DNA from: Bremia lactucae
Lineage: Eukaryota > Oomycota > Peronosporomycetes > Peronosporales > Peronosporaceae
Reading direction: 5' to 3'
NCBI RefSeq assembly: GCF_004359215.1
Contig: NC_090627.1
Coordinates: 828,550 to 892,549, forward strand
DNA length: 64,000 nucleotides
Positions 52,833 to 62,381 of the stretch are shown here, in pieces (the first letter of the stretch is position 1; every line of letters begins with the position of its first letter). A program made the translations under genes and the position numbers. The notes under the pieces are model-generated. The model was not told where the DNA came from. It saw only the letters and a list, made by a program, of their open reading frames with translations, and did not search any database.

Positions 52833-53924
52833 TTAATTGGCTTTGGCCTTGAGCTTGGAAAACGCTAAGGTCGGGTCGTCACCGTTCGGGTCCACAAACG
52901 CAGCGCCCTTTTGCTTGGATTCTTGCGTCTTTAACCAAATGTCCGTCGCACGTTTGCGGTGCGTCACGAGACCAAATAGTGCCAACACGTCAATAGTGAG
53001 CTTGGTGGGGTTGTATTGCGCCGTGACACCATACTCGCTCGTTGCGTAGTCATACGGGAATTTGTGGTGCCAATTGTGCCAGCCTTCGCCCATTGCTCCG
53101 AGCGATACAAACCAATTCTCACGAGGTGGCATGTTGTCGTAAATTTGGTAGCCATAAAAGTGAGCGGCACTATTAACGAGCCACGTTGCGTGCAACACGG
53201 CGACGTAACGGAGAAAACCAAGAATAAAGAGTGCATTCTTCCAGTCTTCGTGAATGACCGTGACGCCAAGAATCGTGGGAAGAACAAAGCACATGAACAA
53301 TTGACCCCAGGGATTCATCTTTTCTTGCAACACGACAGTCCAGTCGGCCCAAAGATCATCGTAATTGAGTTTCGTACCGGCTTCAAGAACACGAGGATCT
53401 TTCTTGACCATTAACCAGCCCATATGCGAGAAAAAGAACCCACGGTTCGAGTCGTGTGGGTCCGCGACCGTGTCCGAGTATTTATGATGCACGCGGTGAT
53501 CACGACACCAATGGAAAATCGTGCCTTGATTCGCGAGGCAGTTGCAAAGCATGAGCACGAAGCGCAAGGGCCCATTGGCTTTGTAGCTTCGATGCGCCCA
53601 CAAGCGGTGCGCACCCATGGTAATGCCCAATCCCGTAAAGTAGTAAATGATTAAGAAAAGTGGGTACGTTTCCCATTTGCAGAAAAAGAGGCGACGGAGA
53701 CCTTCGAGGGCACCCAAATGGACTACGGAGAGATAGTATACCATGAACCAATTGGCCTCTTTCTTGAATTGCGCAAATGACATCATTGTCGTCACGAACT
53801 TTACAAGAGTGGGGTGTGCGAAGTTGGACGGAAATCCCGAAATGGCTTGGTAACGCGCTGGCGCTGCAGGGCGCCGCGGGATTGCTTGTTTTATGCGGCG
53901 CATTGAGCTGACGTACATTGGCAA
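52833..53924 (-). CDS. Delta-9 acyl-CoA (stearoyl-CoA) desaturase, 363 aa
   Basis: Introduces the first double bond into stearoyl- or palmitoyl-CoA in the ER membrane, using cytochrome b5 and O2. The three histidine boxes that bind the two irons are complete: HRLWAH (106-111), HRVHH (143-147) and HNWHH (283-287). NSAAHFYG (251-258) and ENWFVSLGAMGEGWHNWHH are family signatures. Hydrophobic stretches around 60-103 and 207-250 fit membrane segments. Unlike yeast OLE1 there is no C-terminal cytochrome b5 domain; the protein ends soon after the catalytic core, as in animals. The N-terminal 45 residues are basic; M47 or M48 is an alternative start. One exon. Confidence 0.93.
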   Translation of the reverse strand: MPMYVSSMRRIKQAIPRRPAAPARYQAISGFPSNFAHPTLVKFVTTMMSFAQFKKEANWFMVYYLSVVHLGALEGLRRLFFCKWETYPLFLIIYYFTGLGITMGAHRLWAHRSYKANGPLRFVLMLCNCLANQGTIFHWCRDHRVHHKYSDTVADPHDSNRGFFFSHMGWLMVKKDPRVLEAGTKLNYDDLWADWTVVLQEKMNPWGQLFMCFVLPTILGVTVIHEDWKNALFILGFLRYVAVLHATWLVNSAAHFYGYQIYDNMPPRENWFVSLGAMGEGWHNWHHKFPYDYATSEYGVTAQYNPTKLTIDVLALFGLVTHRKRATDIWLKTQESKQKGAAFVDPNGDDPTLAFSKLKAKAN

Positions 53925-54621
53925 AGTACTATTGATGTCATCGACCGGCAGGGGTTTTGATTTAAAGTTTGTATAGTTAGAGGACGATTTATAACAATAC
54001 GCGATGATGTCATGGGTGGCTCCTCTCTTGACAGCACTGGCTGTCGACCAGCAATTTCAATACCGGTACATTGCGGCTTTTTGGATTACCGAGTTGCTTT
54101 CGAATTTCTGGGCACGTACATACGACTTTTGACGCCAATAAAACGACCATAGAACTGTACTGCGGCAATGGCGCAATGAGATTCTAGCGTTTGGGTGTAA
54201 GTGTATGCACACGCGGCAAGTAGCCAATGCTTCGAACCTTTTTTACTGAAAGAAGTGGACACGTCATTTAATACCTTTTTTAACGAGTACGAGAGAATTC
54301 CACTGGTCGATGACGTAGAAAAATTACTTAATTGGTACCCCATCAAATCGTGACTTTTAAAAAAATCAGAGAAACAAATCATATAATGTAAGAGATATAA
54401 CCCACGGTAATAATGGAGCTGGTTACATAAGTGTGTGATTTAATGGCACGACTTTGATCACGTGATGTGTACAGAGCATTGTGGTGGCAAAAGCTACAGG
54501 AAGACCCTCTATCAGCACAATGAAAGAACTCTCGAGACAAGAGAACTATCTCTATTCGCTAGCAAACACCTTTCGCGCGCAGCCGTGGATTGTAAATCTA
54601 AAAGAGCACAGACGTACCTGC
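53925..54621. other. Intergenic region between desaturase and adenosylhomocysteinase
   Basis: It should hold the desaturase promoter; TTATAAAT on the minus strand near 53990 is a possible core element. A 98-codon minus frame (54086-54382, MICFSDFFKSHD...) is unrecognised and I do not call it a gene. Confidence 0.45.
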
Positions 54622-56067
54622 TTAATAGCGGTACGTCTCTGGTTTGAACGGGCCCATGGGGTTGACACCAATGTACTCGGCTTGCTCATTGGAAAGCACC
54701 GTGAGCTGCGCTCCCAAATTGTCCAAATGCAAACGAGCGACCTTCTCATCAAGCTCCTTAGGTAGCACGTACACCTTTCCGGTGGCGTACTTGCCCGTTT
54801 CACGCTCCTTCCACAGCTCAATCTGCGCAAGCGTCTGGTTCGTGAACGAGTTCGACATGACAAACGACGGGTGGCCAGTCGCACAGCCCAAGTTGAGCAA
54901 ACGACCTTCAGCCAACACAATCACGGCGTGGCCATCGTCAAAGATAAAACGATCAACTTGAGGCTTAATATTTTGACGTTTGGCATGTTTCATCACGCCT
55001 GCCATGTCAATTTCATTGTCAAAGTGGCCAATGTTGCCAACAATTGCATTGTTTTTCATCTTCATCATGTCCGTGGCCATGATAATGTCCTTGTTTCCTG
55101 TCGTGGTGATGAAAATATCCGCCTGGGCCACCACAGTCTCGAGCCGTACGACCTGGAAGCCTTCCATGCAAGCTTGAAGCGCACAGATTGGGTCGACTTC
55201 CGTCACGTAGACAATTGAACCCGCAGCCTTCATGGCCTGTGCCGAACCTTTGCCCACGTCTCCAAAGCCACAGATTACCACGCGCTTGCCGGCAAGCATC
55301 ACGTCCGTTGCACGCATGATACCATCAGGTAACGAGTGTCGGCAGCCATACAAGTTGTCAAATTTTGACTTGGTGACCGAATCGTTTACGTTTATAGCCG
55401 GGAACAAGAGCGTTCCAGTCTTCTCCATCTGGTACAGACGATGAACTCCCGTAGTCGTCTCTTCCGATACGCCCTTGCAACGCTGAGCAATCTGTGTCCA
55501 CTTCTTTGGGTTGGTCTTGAGCGTCCGCGCAATAATCGAAAGCACGCACTTCATTTCAGCATTGTCGGTCGAATTCGGATCCGGGATCGCGCCGTTGGCA
55601 GCAAATGCTTTCTCGGCTTTAAAGCCTTCGTGGATCAATAGCGTCATGTCACCTCCATCGTCGACAATGAGGTCAGGGCCGTCGCCTTTGCCGTCGTCCG
55701 AGGGCCACGTAATGGCATTCAACGTGCACTCCCAGTACTCCTCGAGGGTCTCGCCCTTCCACGCAAAGACGGCCGCCGAGCCGTCACGCGCAATGGCTGC
55801 GGCGGCGTGATCCTGCGTCGAGAAAATGTTGCATGAACACCATCGAATGTCGCCACCCAACGCCTTGAGGGTCTCAATAAGCACTGCGGTCTGGATCGTC
55901 ATGTGCAACGAGCCAGCAACGCGCGCGTTTTGAAGAGGCTGCTGCGGGCCAAATTCCGTACGGCTTTGCATGAGACCAGGCATCTCGATCTCGGCGATTT
56001 CGATTTCTTTGCGGCCAAAATCCGCGAGCGAAATGTCCGCGACGCGGTAGTCTCCGAGAGAAGCCAT
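54622..56067 (-). CDS. AHCY: Adenosylhomocysteinase (S-adenosylhomocysteine hydrolase), 481 aa
   Basis: Splits S-adenosylhomocysteine into adenosine and homocysteine, which keeps methyltransferases active; cytosolic, tetrameric, NAD-bound. Visible marks: [15 protein letters not shown] (53-67, with catalytic His55), IVDDGGDMT (134-142), [11 protein letters not shown] (201-211), [20 protein letters not shown] (226-245), the NAD-binding glycine loop [11 protein letters not shown] (266-276), GHFDNEIDM (347-355), [17 protein letters not shown] (395-411) and the C-terminal KPETYRY. An insert of about 40 residues at 150-195 is present, as in plant and many protist enzymes. Full length, one exon. Its start is 209 bp from the divergent acetyltransferase. 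Confidence 0.97.
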   Translation of the reverse strand: MASLGDYRVADISLADFGRKEIEIAEIEMPGLMQSRTEFGPQQPLQNARVAGSLHMTIQTAVLIETLKALGGDIRWCSCNIFSTQDHAAAAIARDGSAAVFAWKGETLEEYWECTLNAITWPSDDGKGDGPDLIVDDGGDMTLLIHEGFKAEKAFAANGAIPDPNSTDNAEMKCVLSIIARTLKTNPKKWTQIAQRCKGVSEETTTGVHRLYQMEKTGTLLFPAINVNDSVTKSKFDNLYGCRHSLPDGIMRATDVMLAGKRVVICGFGDVGKGSAQAMKAAGSIVYVTEVDPICALQACMEGFQVVRLETVVAQADIFITTTGNKDIIMATDMMKMKNNAIVGNIGHFDNEIDMAGVMKHAKRQNIKPQVDRFIFDDGHAVIVLAEGRLLNLGCATGHPSFVMSNSFTNQTLAQIELWKERETGKYATGKVYVLPKELDEKVARLHLDNLGAQLTVLSNEQAEYIGVNPMGPFKPETYRY

Positions 56068-56276
56068 TGCGGAATGGAAACGAGAAGGGAAAGGAAGTGG
56101 CGGCTTGGGTTTCGAGTGAAATCCAAAGTGAGCCCCTGGATTTGGGGAGCGCTACGCCATTCGTTATGTAAATTGCTAAAATATATAATCTTTGACAGGA
56201 TCCGTGGATATATAGACAATTTGGAATCCACGCTCTGTTCTTATACAGAATTTTGCAACTCGTAAACCTTAAGTCC
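56068..56276. promoter_or_regulatory. Divergent intergenic region AHCY / ESCO
   Basis: 209 bp serve two opposite ATGs (56067 minus, 56277 plus). The minus strand has CCATTCC just before the AHCY ATG, and the plus strand has CCATTCG at about 56157; both resemble weak Inr motifs. A shared promoter is likely from spacing alone. Confidence 0.45.
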
Positions 56277-57203
56277 ATGACGAGTGTGCACGACGTCTTG
56301 ATGCGACGTGGAAAACGTAGTGAAAGTCAGTTGGCGACGAAACGCACCCGTAGCAGCAAAGCTTTACGGAAAGAAAATGTTTCTGGCAAGAAGTCGAGGA
56401 CTGCAATACTGTCGTGGCTTTCTCCCACCGCCCACAGTAGAATTGCGAGGCCTGCCATCACGCCAGATCTGAAAGCTACAGCTCGTGTCAAGGAGTTTGT
56501 ATCTTCGAGCAAAGCTCTTCCTTCAAAGCAGCTATACATCGATGTGGGTCAACACAGCTTCGGTAAACACGTTTCGTGTACCAAGTGTGGACTTTTGTAC
56601 ACGGCTGGCGAAGAAGAGGACGAGATTGACCACGCCAAGTTTTGTAAACGTATGCAGCGAGGCGTCACGTTCTCAAAATGGAAGACAGAGCGCGTTTTAA
56701 AGCGATTTAATGACCCAGAAGCTCGCATTTTAGAAATTCGTGGCGATGATCCCATTTCCCATGTTAAGAAGCTCCTTGACGTCAAACAAGTGCTTGACGA
56801 CGCGTTGGGTTTCGTCGAGGAGAAGGCGTTTTTGCAACGCAGCCACTTTGTATATATTCAGGACCATCAAGTCGTTGGATGTGTCACTACCGAGCGCATT
56901 ACAAAAGCTTGCACGCTGGATACAAGCGCTTCTTACGCGGTCGTACGGACCGATCTGGATCAAGAGAGCTCCTTCCGCGCGTCTGCCAATTCTAAAGCTG
57001 CACTAATTGGCATTTGCCAACTCTGGGTGCACCCTTTGTATCGCAGAAAACACGTGGCGACGCAATTAGTAAATGTCGTGCGTGAAAAGTCAATCTATGG
57101 CATGTATGTTGCCAAAAATCTTGTTGCATTTGCCCAGCCGACACGATTTGGGGTGCAATTTGCCCAAAACTACATCAAGCCGCACGAGGTGCTAATTTAC
57201 TAA
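56277..57203 (+). CDS. Eco1/ESCO-type cohesin N-acetyltransferase, 308 aa
   Basis: Acetylates the Smc3 subunit of cohesin in S phase to establish sister-chromatid cohesion in the nucleus. A basic, Ser-rich N-terminus (1-85) is followed by a small zinc finger, HVSCTKCGLLYTAGEEEDEI and DHAKFC (C101, C104, H119, C123), and a linker. The C-terminal acetyltransferase domain includes VGCVTTERI (200-208), GICQLWVHPLYRRKHVATQL (245-264, the acetyl-CoA loop) and NLVAFAQPTRFGVQFAQNYI (281-300). Size and order fit Eco1. In yeast and man the last zinc ligand is His; here it is Cys. The ATG at 56277 is the first in frame; an earlier TTG is not needed. One exon. Confidence 0.9.
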   Translation: MTSVHDVLMRRGKRSESQLATKRTRSSKALRKENVSGKKSRTAILSWLSPTAHSRIARPAITPDLKATARVKEFVSSSKALPSKQLYIDVGQHSFGKHVSCTKCGLLYTAGEEEDEIDHAKFCKRMQRGVTFSKWKTERVLKRFNDPEARILEIRGDDPISHVKKLLDVKQVLDDALGFVEEKAFLQRSHFVYIQDHQVVGCVTTERITKACTLDTSASYAVVRTDLDQESSFRASANSKAALIGICQLWVHPLYRRKHVATQLVNVVREKSIYGMYVAKNLVAFAQPTRFGVQFAQNYIKPHEVLIY

Positions 57204-57295
57204 ATTACTTGGGGCTTTAAATACTCTATGTACAATTAATTGGGCTCTTTAATCAGCAATTTGAGCCCATTTAAGGCAAAATAGGAGCTAAATTA

Positions 57296-57311
57296 TCATT
57301 CCCCGTCACTT
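57296..57311 (+). promoter_or_regulatory. Inr-like core promoter
   Basis: TCATTCCCCGTCACTT matches the oomycete Inr (TCATTYY) and lies 21 bp before the ATG at 57317, implying a very short leader. The preceding gene ends only 93 bp earlier. Confidence 0.5.
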
Positions 57312-57316
57312 GGGTC

Positions 57317-57757
57317 ATGTCAATTACCCACGGCACACCCGCGGAAAGCCTCGAATGCATGGCGACAATGGATGACATTACAATAGACGATGGCAACTAC
57401 TGTGAGTTCCAGACGTCTCCTAGCGGCTTATGGCATCCTGCGCTTTTCTGCGCAGACGTCGTTGAGCAGCTACTAACGACGCAATTTCACACATACATGA
57501 AAAAGGTCCAAGAGGCGGACTGCAAAGCTGAGCTACGCCGCCTCGTGGCCAAGGGTCCTCCCATCTGGCTGGAAGACAAACACGCATTGCCTGTGCCCGA
57601 GGAAGATTCCCACATCATTCAGGTGTGGTTCGCAAAGAAGAACGTCGAACGGAGCGCCAAGCTCGATGGAGCTCTTGAAGGCAGCGCGCGCGACTCGTTA
57701 TGGATCGAACTACGACAGCTCTTGCATGCCATGGACGACGACAAGGAAGTTAATTAA
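57317..57757 (+). CDS. Conserved-looking hypothetical protein, 146 aa
   Basis: I do not recognise the family. The protein is acidic at both ends, has an aromatic core GLWHPALFCADVVEQLLTTQ and then TQFHTYMKKVQEADCKAELR, a helix-rich part, and DSHIIQVWFAKKNVERSAKL. No signal peptide, membrane segment or zinc site is seen. GC content and codon choice resemble its neighbours, and it has an Inr-like site before it, so I take it as real. M15 or M18 could be the start instead. It converges on the START/FYVE-like gene 100 bp away. Confidence 0.65.
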   Translation: MSITHGTPAESLECMATMDDITIDDGNYCEFQTSPSGLWHPALFCADVVEQLLTTQFHTYMKKVQEADCKAELRRLVAKGPPIWLEDKHALPVPEEDSHIIQVWFAKKNVERSAKLDGALEGSARDSLWIELRQLLHAMDDDKEVN

Positions 57758-57857
57758 TTTTATTATTATCGTCACTTTTGTATTTGCATGTAGATTTTCC
57801 ACTCTTTAAATAAAAACATTTTGCACACCCACCCCCATTTCGAATTTTTTCTCGCAC

Positions 57858-59717
57858 CTATTGCAAAGAAAGCGACATTGGCAACTTGAAAGCGGCTTGC
57901 GACTGCCCATTATGGCTACTCATGGACAGCACACTAGCTAAGCTGTGACTGCTGCTCATGTGAAGCAAATAGCTCTGCAGCAATCGCTGGTAGTACTCGT
58001 CACCAAGCATCGGCAACGCCTCGACCGACTTCTTCACCAACGTCGATTCCCGGGGTAACCAAAAGCTACTCGGCGTCGGTAAACACGATAACCCACGGGG
58101 TACGCCCATCTGATTCCCGCTCTCTGGCAACCGTACCCTCGAATGATAAAAACTCGGATTATGAGCCAATAGACTGTGGCCGGAAGGGTACCTCCCAAGC
58201 TGAAGCGGCAGCGTCGACGTCGGCGCTAAATCCGCCGACGTGTACGATCTTAACGACGCATTTGAAGAGCCCTCCGACGCACTATCTCGACGCTGGTGCT
58301 GATAGTGCGCGAGAACTTCTAATATCGGCATCTCGACACACTCGTCGAGTGGCAATCGTGGCTTGTTTTCGCGTGTTTTTGCACGCGCGTCGAGACTTAA
58401 ACGATGGTGCTGGTACTTCTCCGAGTCTCGCGACGATAGCGCTGAGATCGACGATAAATCCGCGCTGTCACGTTCGATAAAGGCCATCGCGGACCCATCA
58501 GTTGTAGACGACGTTGCGAGCGTTGAACGAAGGCCTGGAGGCGTGCGTTTGCGCTTCTTGGCAAGACGTTGCAACAATCGCGCGTGTATGAGCGCACTTG
58601 TGGGCAACGCTGTACCCACGCACGCGAGGCAAAACGTCTCAATACAAGGCCCTGATAAAACAGTTGCCGATGCGTGCGAATGGGCACAAAAAATGGGCCG
58701 TTGGACCCGACATACCCGGCAACAAAGTTGCCAACACCCGCGACAAGACCGTGGTGCGTCCCAGAAAAAAAGGGCGCGGGCACAGATGCCACAGCGTCCT
58801 TGAGACTTTGAGGATTCATGAATGGCATTATTTTGTTTCGTACTGGGCCTTAGAATAAGTCGCGACAGATTCTTGGCCTGCCCGCTTTGTACCGCATTGG
58901 ACATTGAAAGTAGCCACTCTGCGATACATTGATCACTTTTACGTTGCATTAAATGGCCTTTGGGGTTAAAGTGGCCGTATGCAAACATCGTGACGCGGTC
59001 GTCCCCGACGCGTTTAAACACAATCGCAAGTGATAGAAAGCCACGTACAAATGGACGAGTTGCCTTTGACGTACCGTACGTGGTGACGGCAACTTCCTCT
59101 ATTAACTCATCAATTGAATGCCAGACCAAAACGCCTACGTCATCGCCCATTTCGTCCTGAACAATAGCCATTTTCTTAAAACACACAAATTCGCGAGGTC
59201 GACAAAATAGAAGGCCCCTCACTTTCACGGCCATGGATACAATCCCTGCAAATTGATACGGCTTGGTCTCCGACTGGCTCTTTTCAACTTGCAACACACG
59301 TGCGTTTAAAGCCAATGGACTCAGCAGTTTCTGTAGAATCTGAGCTGTACGCGTCGAGTCAGCGTAGAGGCCATTCATGACGTCATCAAAGGCCCCGTGG
59401 AGCGTTCCAATCGCCTGAACTGTGGACGTTTGGGCTTGCCGCGTCTTGTGACGGTAGACACAAATGTCGCGGCGTTCGCGAAGCAATTTCCAGTGCTCCA
59501 AATCGCTTTCACGCGGCCACGAGCGCGCTTGATGAGCTTGAAATCGAAGCATTGTTGTCGCTAGACGCTGGTCGCATTGCTGGTGGTAGCATCGGAGACG
59601 TGCAGCTGGAACGTCGGTGAGCGAGAACTCGCGTGGGACGGCTACAGTGTCTTCGAGTTCGAGCGTAAACCCGGAAACAAGACCCGTGCTGACGGGAGGG
59701 TACCCCGTTACTGACAT
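57858..59717 (-). CDS. START-like domain protein with degenerate FYVE zinc cluster, 619 aa
   Basis: Residues about 75-280 look like the START-like lipid-binding module common in oomycetes: WKLLRERRDICVYRHKTR, TLHGAFDDVMNGLYADST, GDDVGVLVWHSIDELIEEVA and GFLSLAIVFKRVGDDRVTMF. Residues 309-366 form a Cys-rich cluster (CGIC, CRGC, CCRVC, CIETFCLAC) spaced like a FYVE finger, but the R(R/K)HHCR lipid-binding motif is not there. The C-terminal 240 residues are Ser-rich and probably disordered. FYVE-START proteins are a large oomycete family, possibly in membrane lipid signalling. One exon. The stop is at 57858; the ATG at 59717 is the first in frame. Confidence 0.75.
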   Translation of the reverse strand: MSVTGYPPVSTGLVSGFTLELEDTVAVPREFSLTDVPAARLRCYHQQCDQRLATTMLRFQAHQARSWPRESDLEHWKLLRERRDICVYRHKTRQAQTSTVQAIGTLHGAFDDVMNGLYADSTRTAQILQKLLSPLALNARVLQVEKSQSETKPYQFAGIVSMAVKVRGLLFCRPREFVCFKKMAIVQDEMGDDVGVLVWHSIDELIEEVAVTTYGTSKATRPFVRGFLSLAIVFKRVGDDRVTMFAYGHFNPKGHLMQRKSDQCIAEWLLSMSNAVQSGQAKNLSRLILRPSTKQNNAIHESSKSQGRCGICARALFFWDAPRSCRGCWQLCCRVCRVQRPIFCAHSHASATVLSGPCIETFCLACVGTALPTSALIHARLLQRLAKKRKRTPPGLRSTLATSSTTDGSAMAFIERDSADLSSISALSSRDSEKYQHHRLSLDARAKTRENKPRLPLDECVEMPILEVLAHYQHQRRDSASEGSSNASLRSYTSADLAPTSTLPLQLGRYPSGHSLLAHNPSFYHSRVRLPESGNQMGVPRGLSCLPTPSSFWLPRESTLVKKSVEALPMLGDEYYQRLLQSYLLHMSSSHSLASVLSMSSHNGQSQAAFKLPMSLSLQ

Positions 59718-60639
59718 TAATTAAGGCCTTGGTTGTAATTTTAAAACTGCGTTACGTCGTGGACACATTGTAAGGCCAGAGGAAGGAATCGACTTGGGTT
59801 TTGTATAATAGACGAGAGTGGCATTGAACACATATCGCAAGTGCGGGCGCACGACCGCTGGAAGGATCTTTTGCAGGGCCTTCTATAGCGGCGAGTCGAT
59901 TGGTGGAACGGCCTTTAAGGAATTCGAACGAGGGCGCTGTTTTAGAGCACCTACGGTACTTGATATCGTAGTGAATTTACTTGACTTTTTTAATTCAAGC
60001 CATTTTCGCGCTTCGAGGGAATGTACCCATGTGTTATATTGTATCGTTGGCATGACAAAGGCAACAATTACAAGGTCTTTGTGGTAGCATTTACACGTGC
60101 TTGTAATTAGTTACCTTTAATACGTGCACGCGTGTCCTGTTTTAAATTCATGCGCCCCTGAAAGTGATATCTGTCTCTTTGTCTGGCTTTCTTACCATCC
60201 TGTCGCTGGCGCAACTGAAGCGATCAAGGAAGCTGCATCGCACATAGAAAAATGAAATTTATCACACTGTACGAATTCGTTGCGGCAAGAGCCTGAAAAG
60301 GATGATTTTTAAGCAGCTGCACCCAGCGGCTTAGGTACAAGGGTGATTTAAGAGTCGTGGGATTTGTTAAGGTCATTGTATCAAAAGTGCATTGACTTTA
60401 AGAGACAATAATTAACTTGCTTTACAAGGATAAGAATCGCTTCTTAGAATTACCTCGATTCAATTGACAATTTACGTTACGCATTACTTTAAGTGCAAGT
60501 TGAAATGGTTTCATTTTGAGTTGCAAACAACAACGGACGCTGATACCGAATATTTTTTATCGTTTGGAATCGTTAATGCGCTTAAAGTCTGTTTTTGCTC
60601 GTATCTGGAGTTTGCATAAGCAGCGATAGCCACCGTACT
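59718..60639. other. Intergenic region, no gene recognised
   Basis: It holds the upstream region of the START/FYVE-like gene. An 89-codon plus frame starts at a GTG at 59818 and matches nothing I recognise. The rest is AT-rich with stops in all frames. Confidence 0.5.
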
Positions 60640-60710
60640 ATCTCGGACCATCTGTCTCTGGATGATCAGAAGTTGACATAGTCAGCCGTGTTCCGAGAGA
60701 TCGGAACACG
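60640..60710 (-). repeat. Small Gypsy integrase fragment, minus strand
   Basis: The reverse complement begins CGTGTTCCGATCTCTCGGAA and continues to CAGATGG, matching the integrase core end seen at 48740-48785 and 30805-30870. Confidence 0.65.
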
Positions 60711-60924
60711 TTATAATATATATGCGCTTGTAATTTATTGGATCATACGTAGGTTGTGATTCAAACATCGCGGTCTCTATCTTAGAGCGGTTGCTCGTTT
60801 TATACTTGTTGTCCTAAAGAGGGATATTATTTCTACAAATAATATCGTCATTACTACCACACATGGTAAATGTTGTAGCAGTAGCGTGATAGCACTGTCC
60901 ATTGGTTGATAAGTATTTTGTCGA

Positions 60925-61422
60925 TGTAACGGGGTGCATTGTTACGTAAATGCTATTTAAGAGGAATAACTATTATTACTTTCTAAGAAAGGAAATAAGT
61001 AAAGAAGTACAAAATTATTATCTTCTTATATAATTTGACTCAATAGTTCCAGTATTACCAAATTTGGTAATATTGACGAAATTAGACATCAATTCTATTA
61101 ATTGGTTGATTTAAGTTTGAATTACCTCCGCCAATCGTCACAAGACACGAAAATGCGGTGCGCAAGTAGGCGCCATACATTGTTAGCTATTAACATATTT
61201 GAGTCAGTAGTAGATAGAAGATCGTTACTTAAGAACTTATCATATTAATTCCGTTTTACTTTTCTTTTTTGAAGCCTTAGAATTTACGTTTAGTAGCTAC
61301 TTCTTAGCTACTTAGAACCTTCCTCTGCACTCGTGTGCGTGAAGTAGTTGAGGCGCTCCACTTTCGCTGTAATCACTGCAGGTTGACTTGTACTGTAATC
61401 ATTAGTAGCAAAGAGAATGAGA
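60925..61422 (+). repeat. 5' LTR, type B
   Basis: It starts TGTAACGGGGTGCATTGTTA and carries the full type-B series: TTTAAGAGGAATAAC, ACCAAATTTGGTAATATTG, GCGCAAGTAGGCGCC, GTGAAGTAGTTGAGGCG. The end is approximate; a degenerate primer binding site (AGTAGCATTTGC, about 61425) follows. Confidence 0.7.
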
Positions 61423-61479
61423 GAGTAGCATTTGCATGCTGCTAGCGGACCGACGCTTTCGCGTCAACCCGAAAGCTTA

Positions 61480-62381
61480 AAGATAGAAATCTATAGCTTT
61501 AAGGCAGTCGAAGGCGACTCCCTTTTGAGATGGTTCGTCGAACCAGACGACGCCATTCAAGCTCGCCGCATCAATGATGGTGCGACGAAAGTGTAATTTG
61601 ACATGTCCAACTTAGCCGAACGTGCCAAATCTTGCTCAAGCTTCACGACCCATTTTTTTGGGTTGTATGAGGTCTTAAGGACCCGGCTCTGGCAAACGTT
61701 TGAACCGCCAGTACCAAATTCAGGGCTTGGGTCGAGCTCTGAAATTTGAAGCAGGGCAAGCGTGACCTTCACGCTTATGCCTAGCATAGACGATACCTGG
61801 TCAGTTGTATCGTGAGTTATCCAATTGATGAACAGACACGGGTGACTGCGTTTATTAAAGGTGTTGCAGACGATCCTGTTAAGACTTACCTGTTCCGCCT
61901 TGAACTAAAGTCGCTCGACCAAGCGATCTCTATAGCCGAACAGGAGGACTTCAGTTTGAGACAGGCTTTCGTCCACTCTGGAGCCTATTGTCCGCATAGA
62001 CGACAAGAAAACGGGGGTCCCGAACCAATTGACCTCTGTTATATTATGAGCGAGAAACCTCGCTCTTTAAGTCAGAAGCGTTGGCAAAAATACAACGTTG
62101 TCAAAAGACGAGCCACTACGCATATAAGTGTCGTGCTCCACGCCCAGCGCAAAGAAACACTGAGCGAAACGATCTACCTCCCGCTAGGAAAAGCGGAGGA
62201 CGCGGATCCGACGCTCTTGCGACATCGCAACGGTAAAGTGGGCCGTAAGAAAACATTCGGGGTCAGTAGGTGCGGAGCGCCTCACAGATCTACCAACGTC
62301 AAGAAAGTTGCGTCAACACAGTCAGTGTGTGCTACTGCCCCTGGTGACGAGGTTACCATCTCACCTTGCAAATTAAAGTGA
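61480..62381 (+). pseudogene. Gag of the right-hand type-B Gypsy
   Basis: The capsid appears as RWFVEPDDAIQARRIND, FEPP and SYPIDEQTRVTAFIKGVADD, PVKTYLFRLELKSLDQAISI (61812-62381). The zinc knuckle region at 62090 is out of frame (KYNVVKRRATTHISV in place of C-x2-C-x4-H). The N-terminal gag part seen at 27359 is absent. Stops in the first half. Confidence 0.75.

Noticed and set aside
54086..54382. 98-codon minus frame between AHCY and desaturase
   Set aside because: No recognised domain, no promoter, AT-rich context. Left as intergenic.
54644..55810. Several 60-115 codon plus frames opposite AHCY
   Set aside because: Shadows of a strongly conserved enzyme; no domain of their own.
58363..58858. 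Plus frames of up to 146 codons opposite the START/FYVE-like gene
   Set aside because: Arg/Cys-rich complement of the coding strand, no recognised domain.
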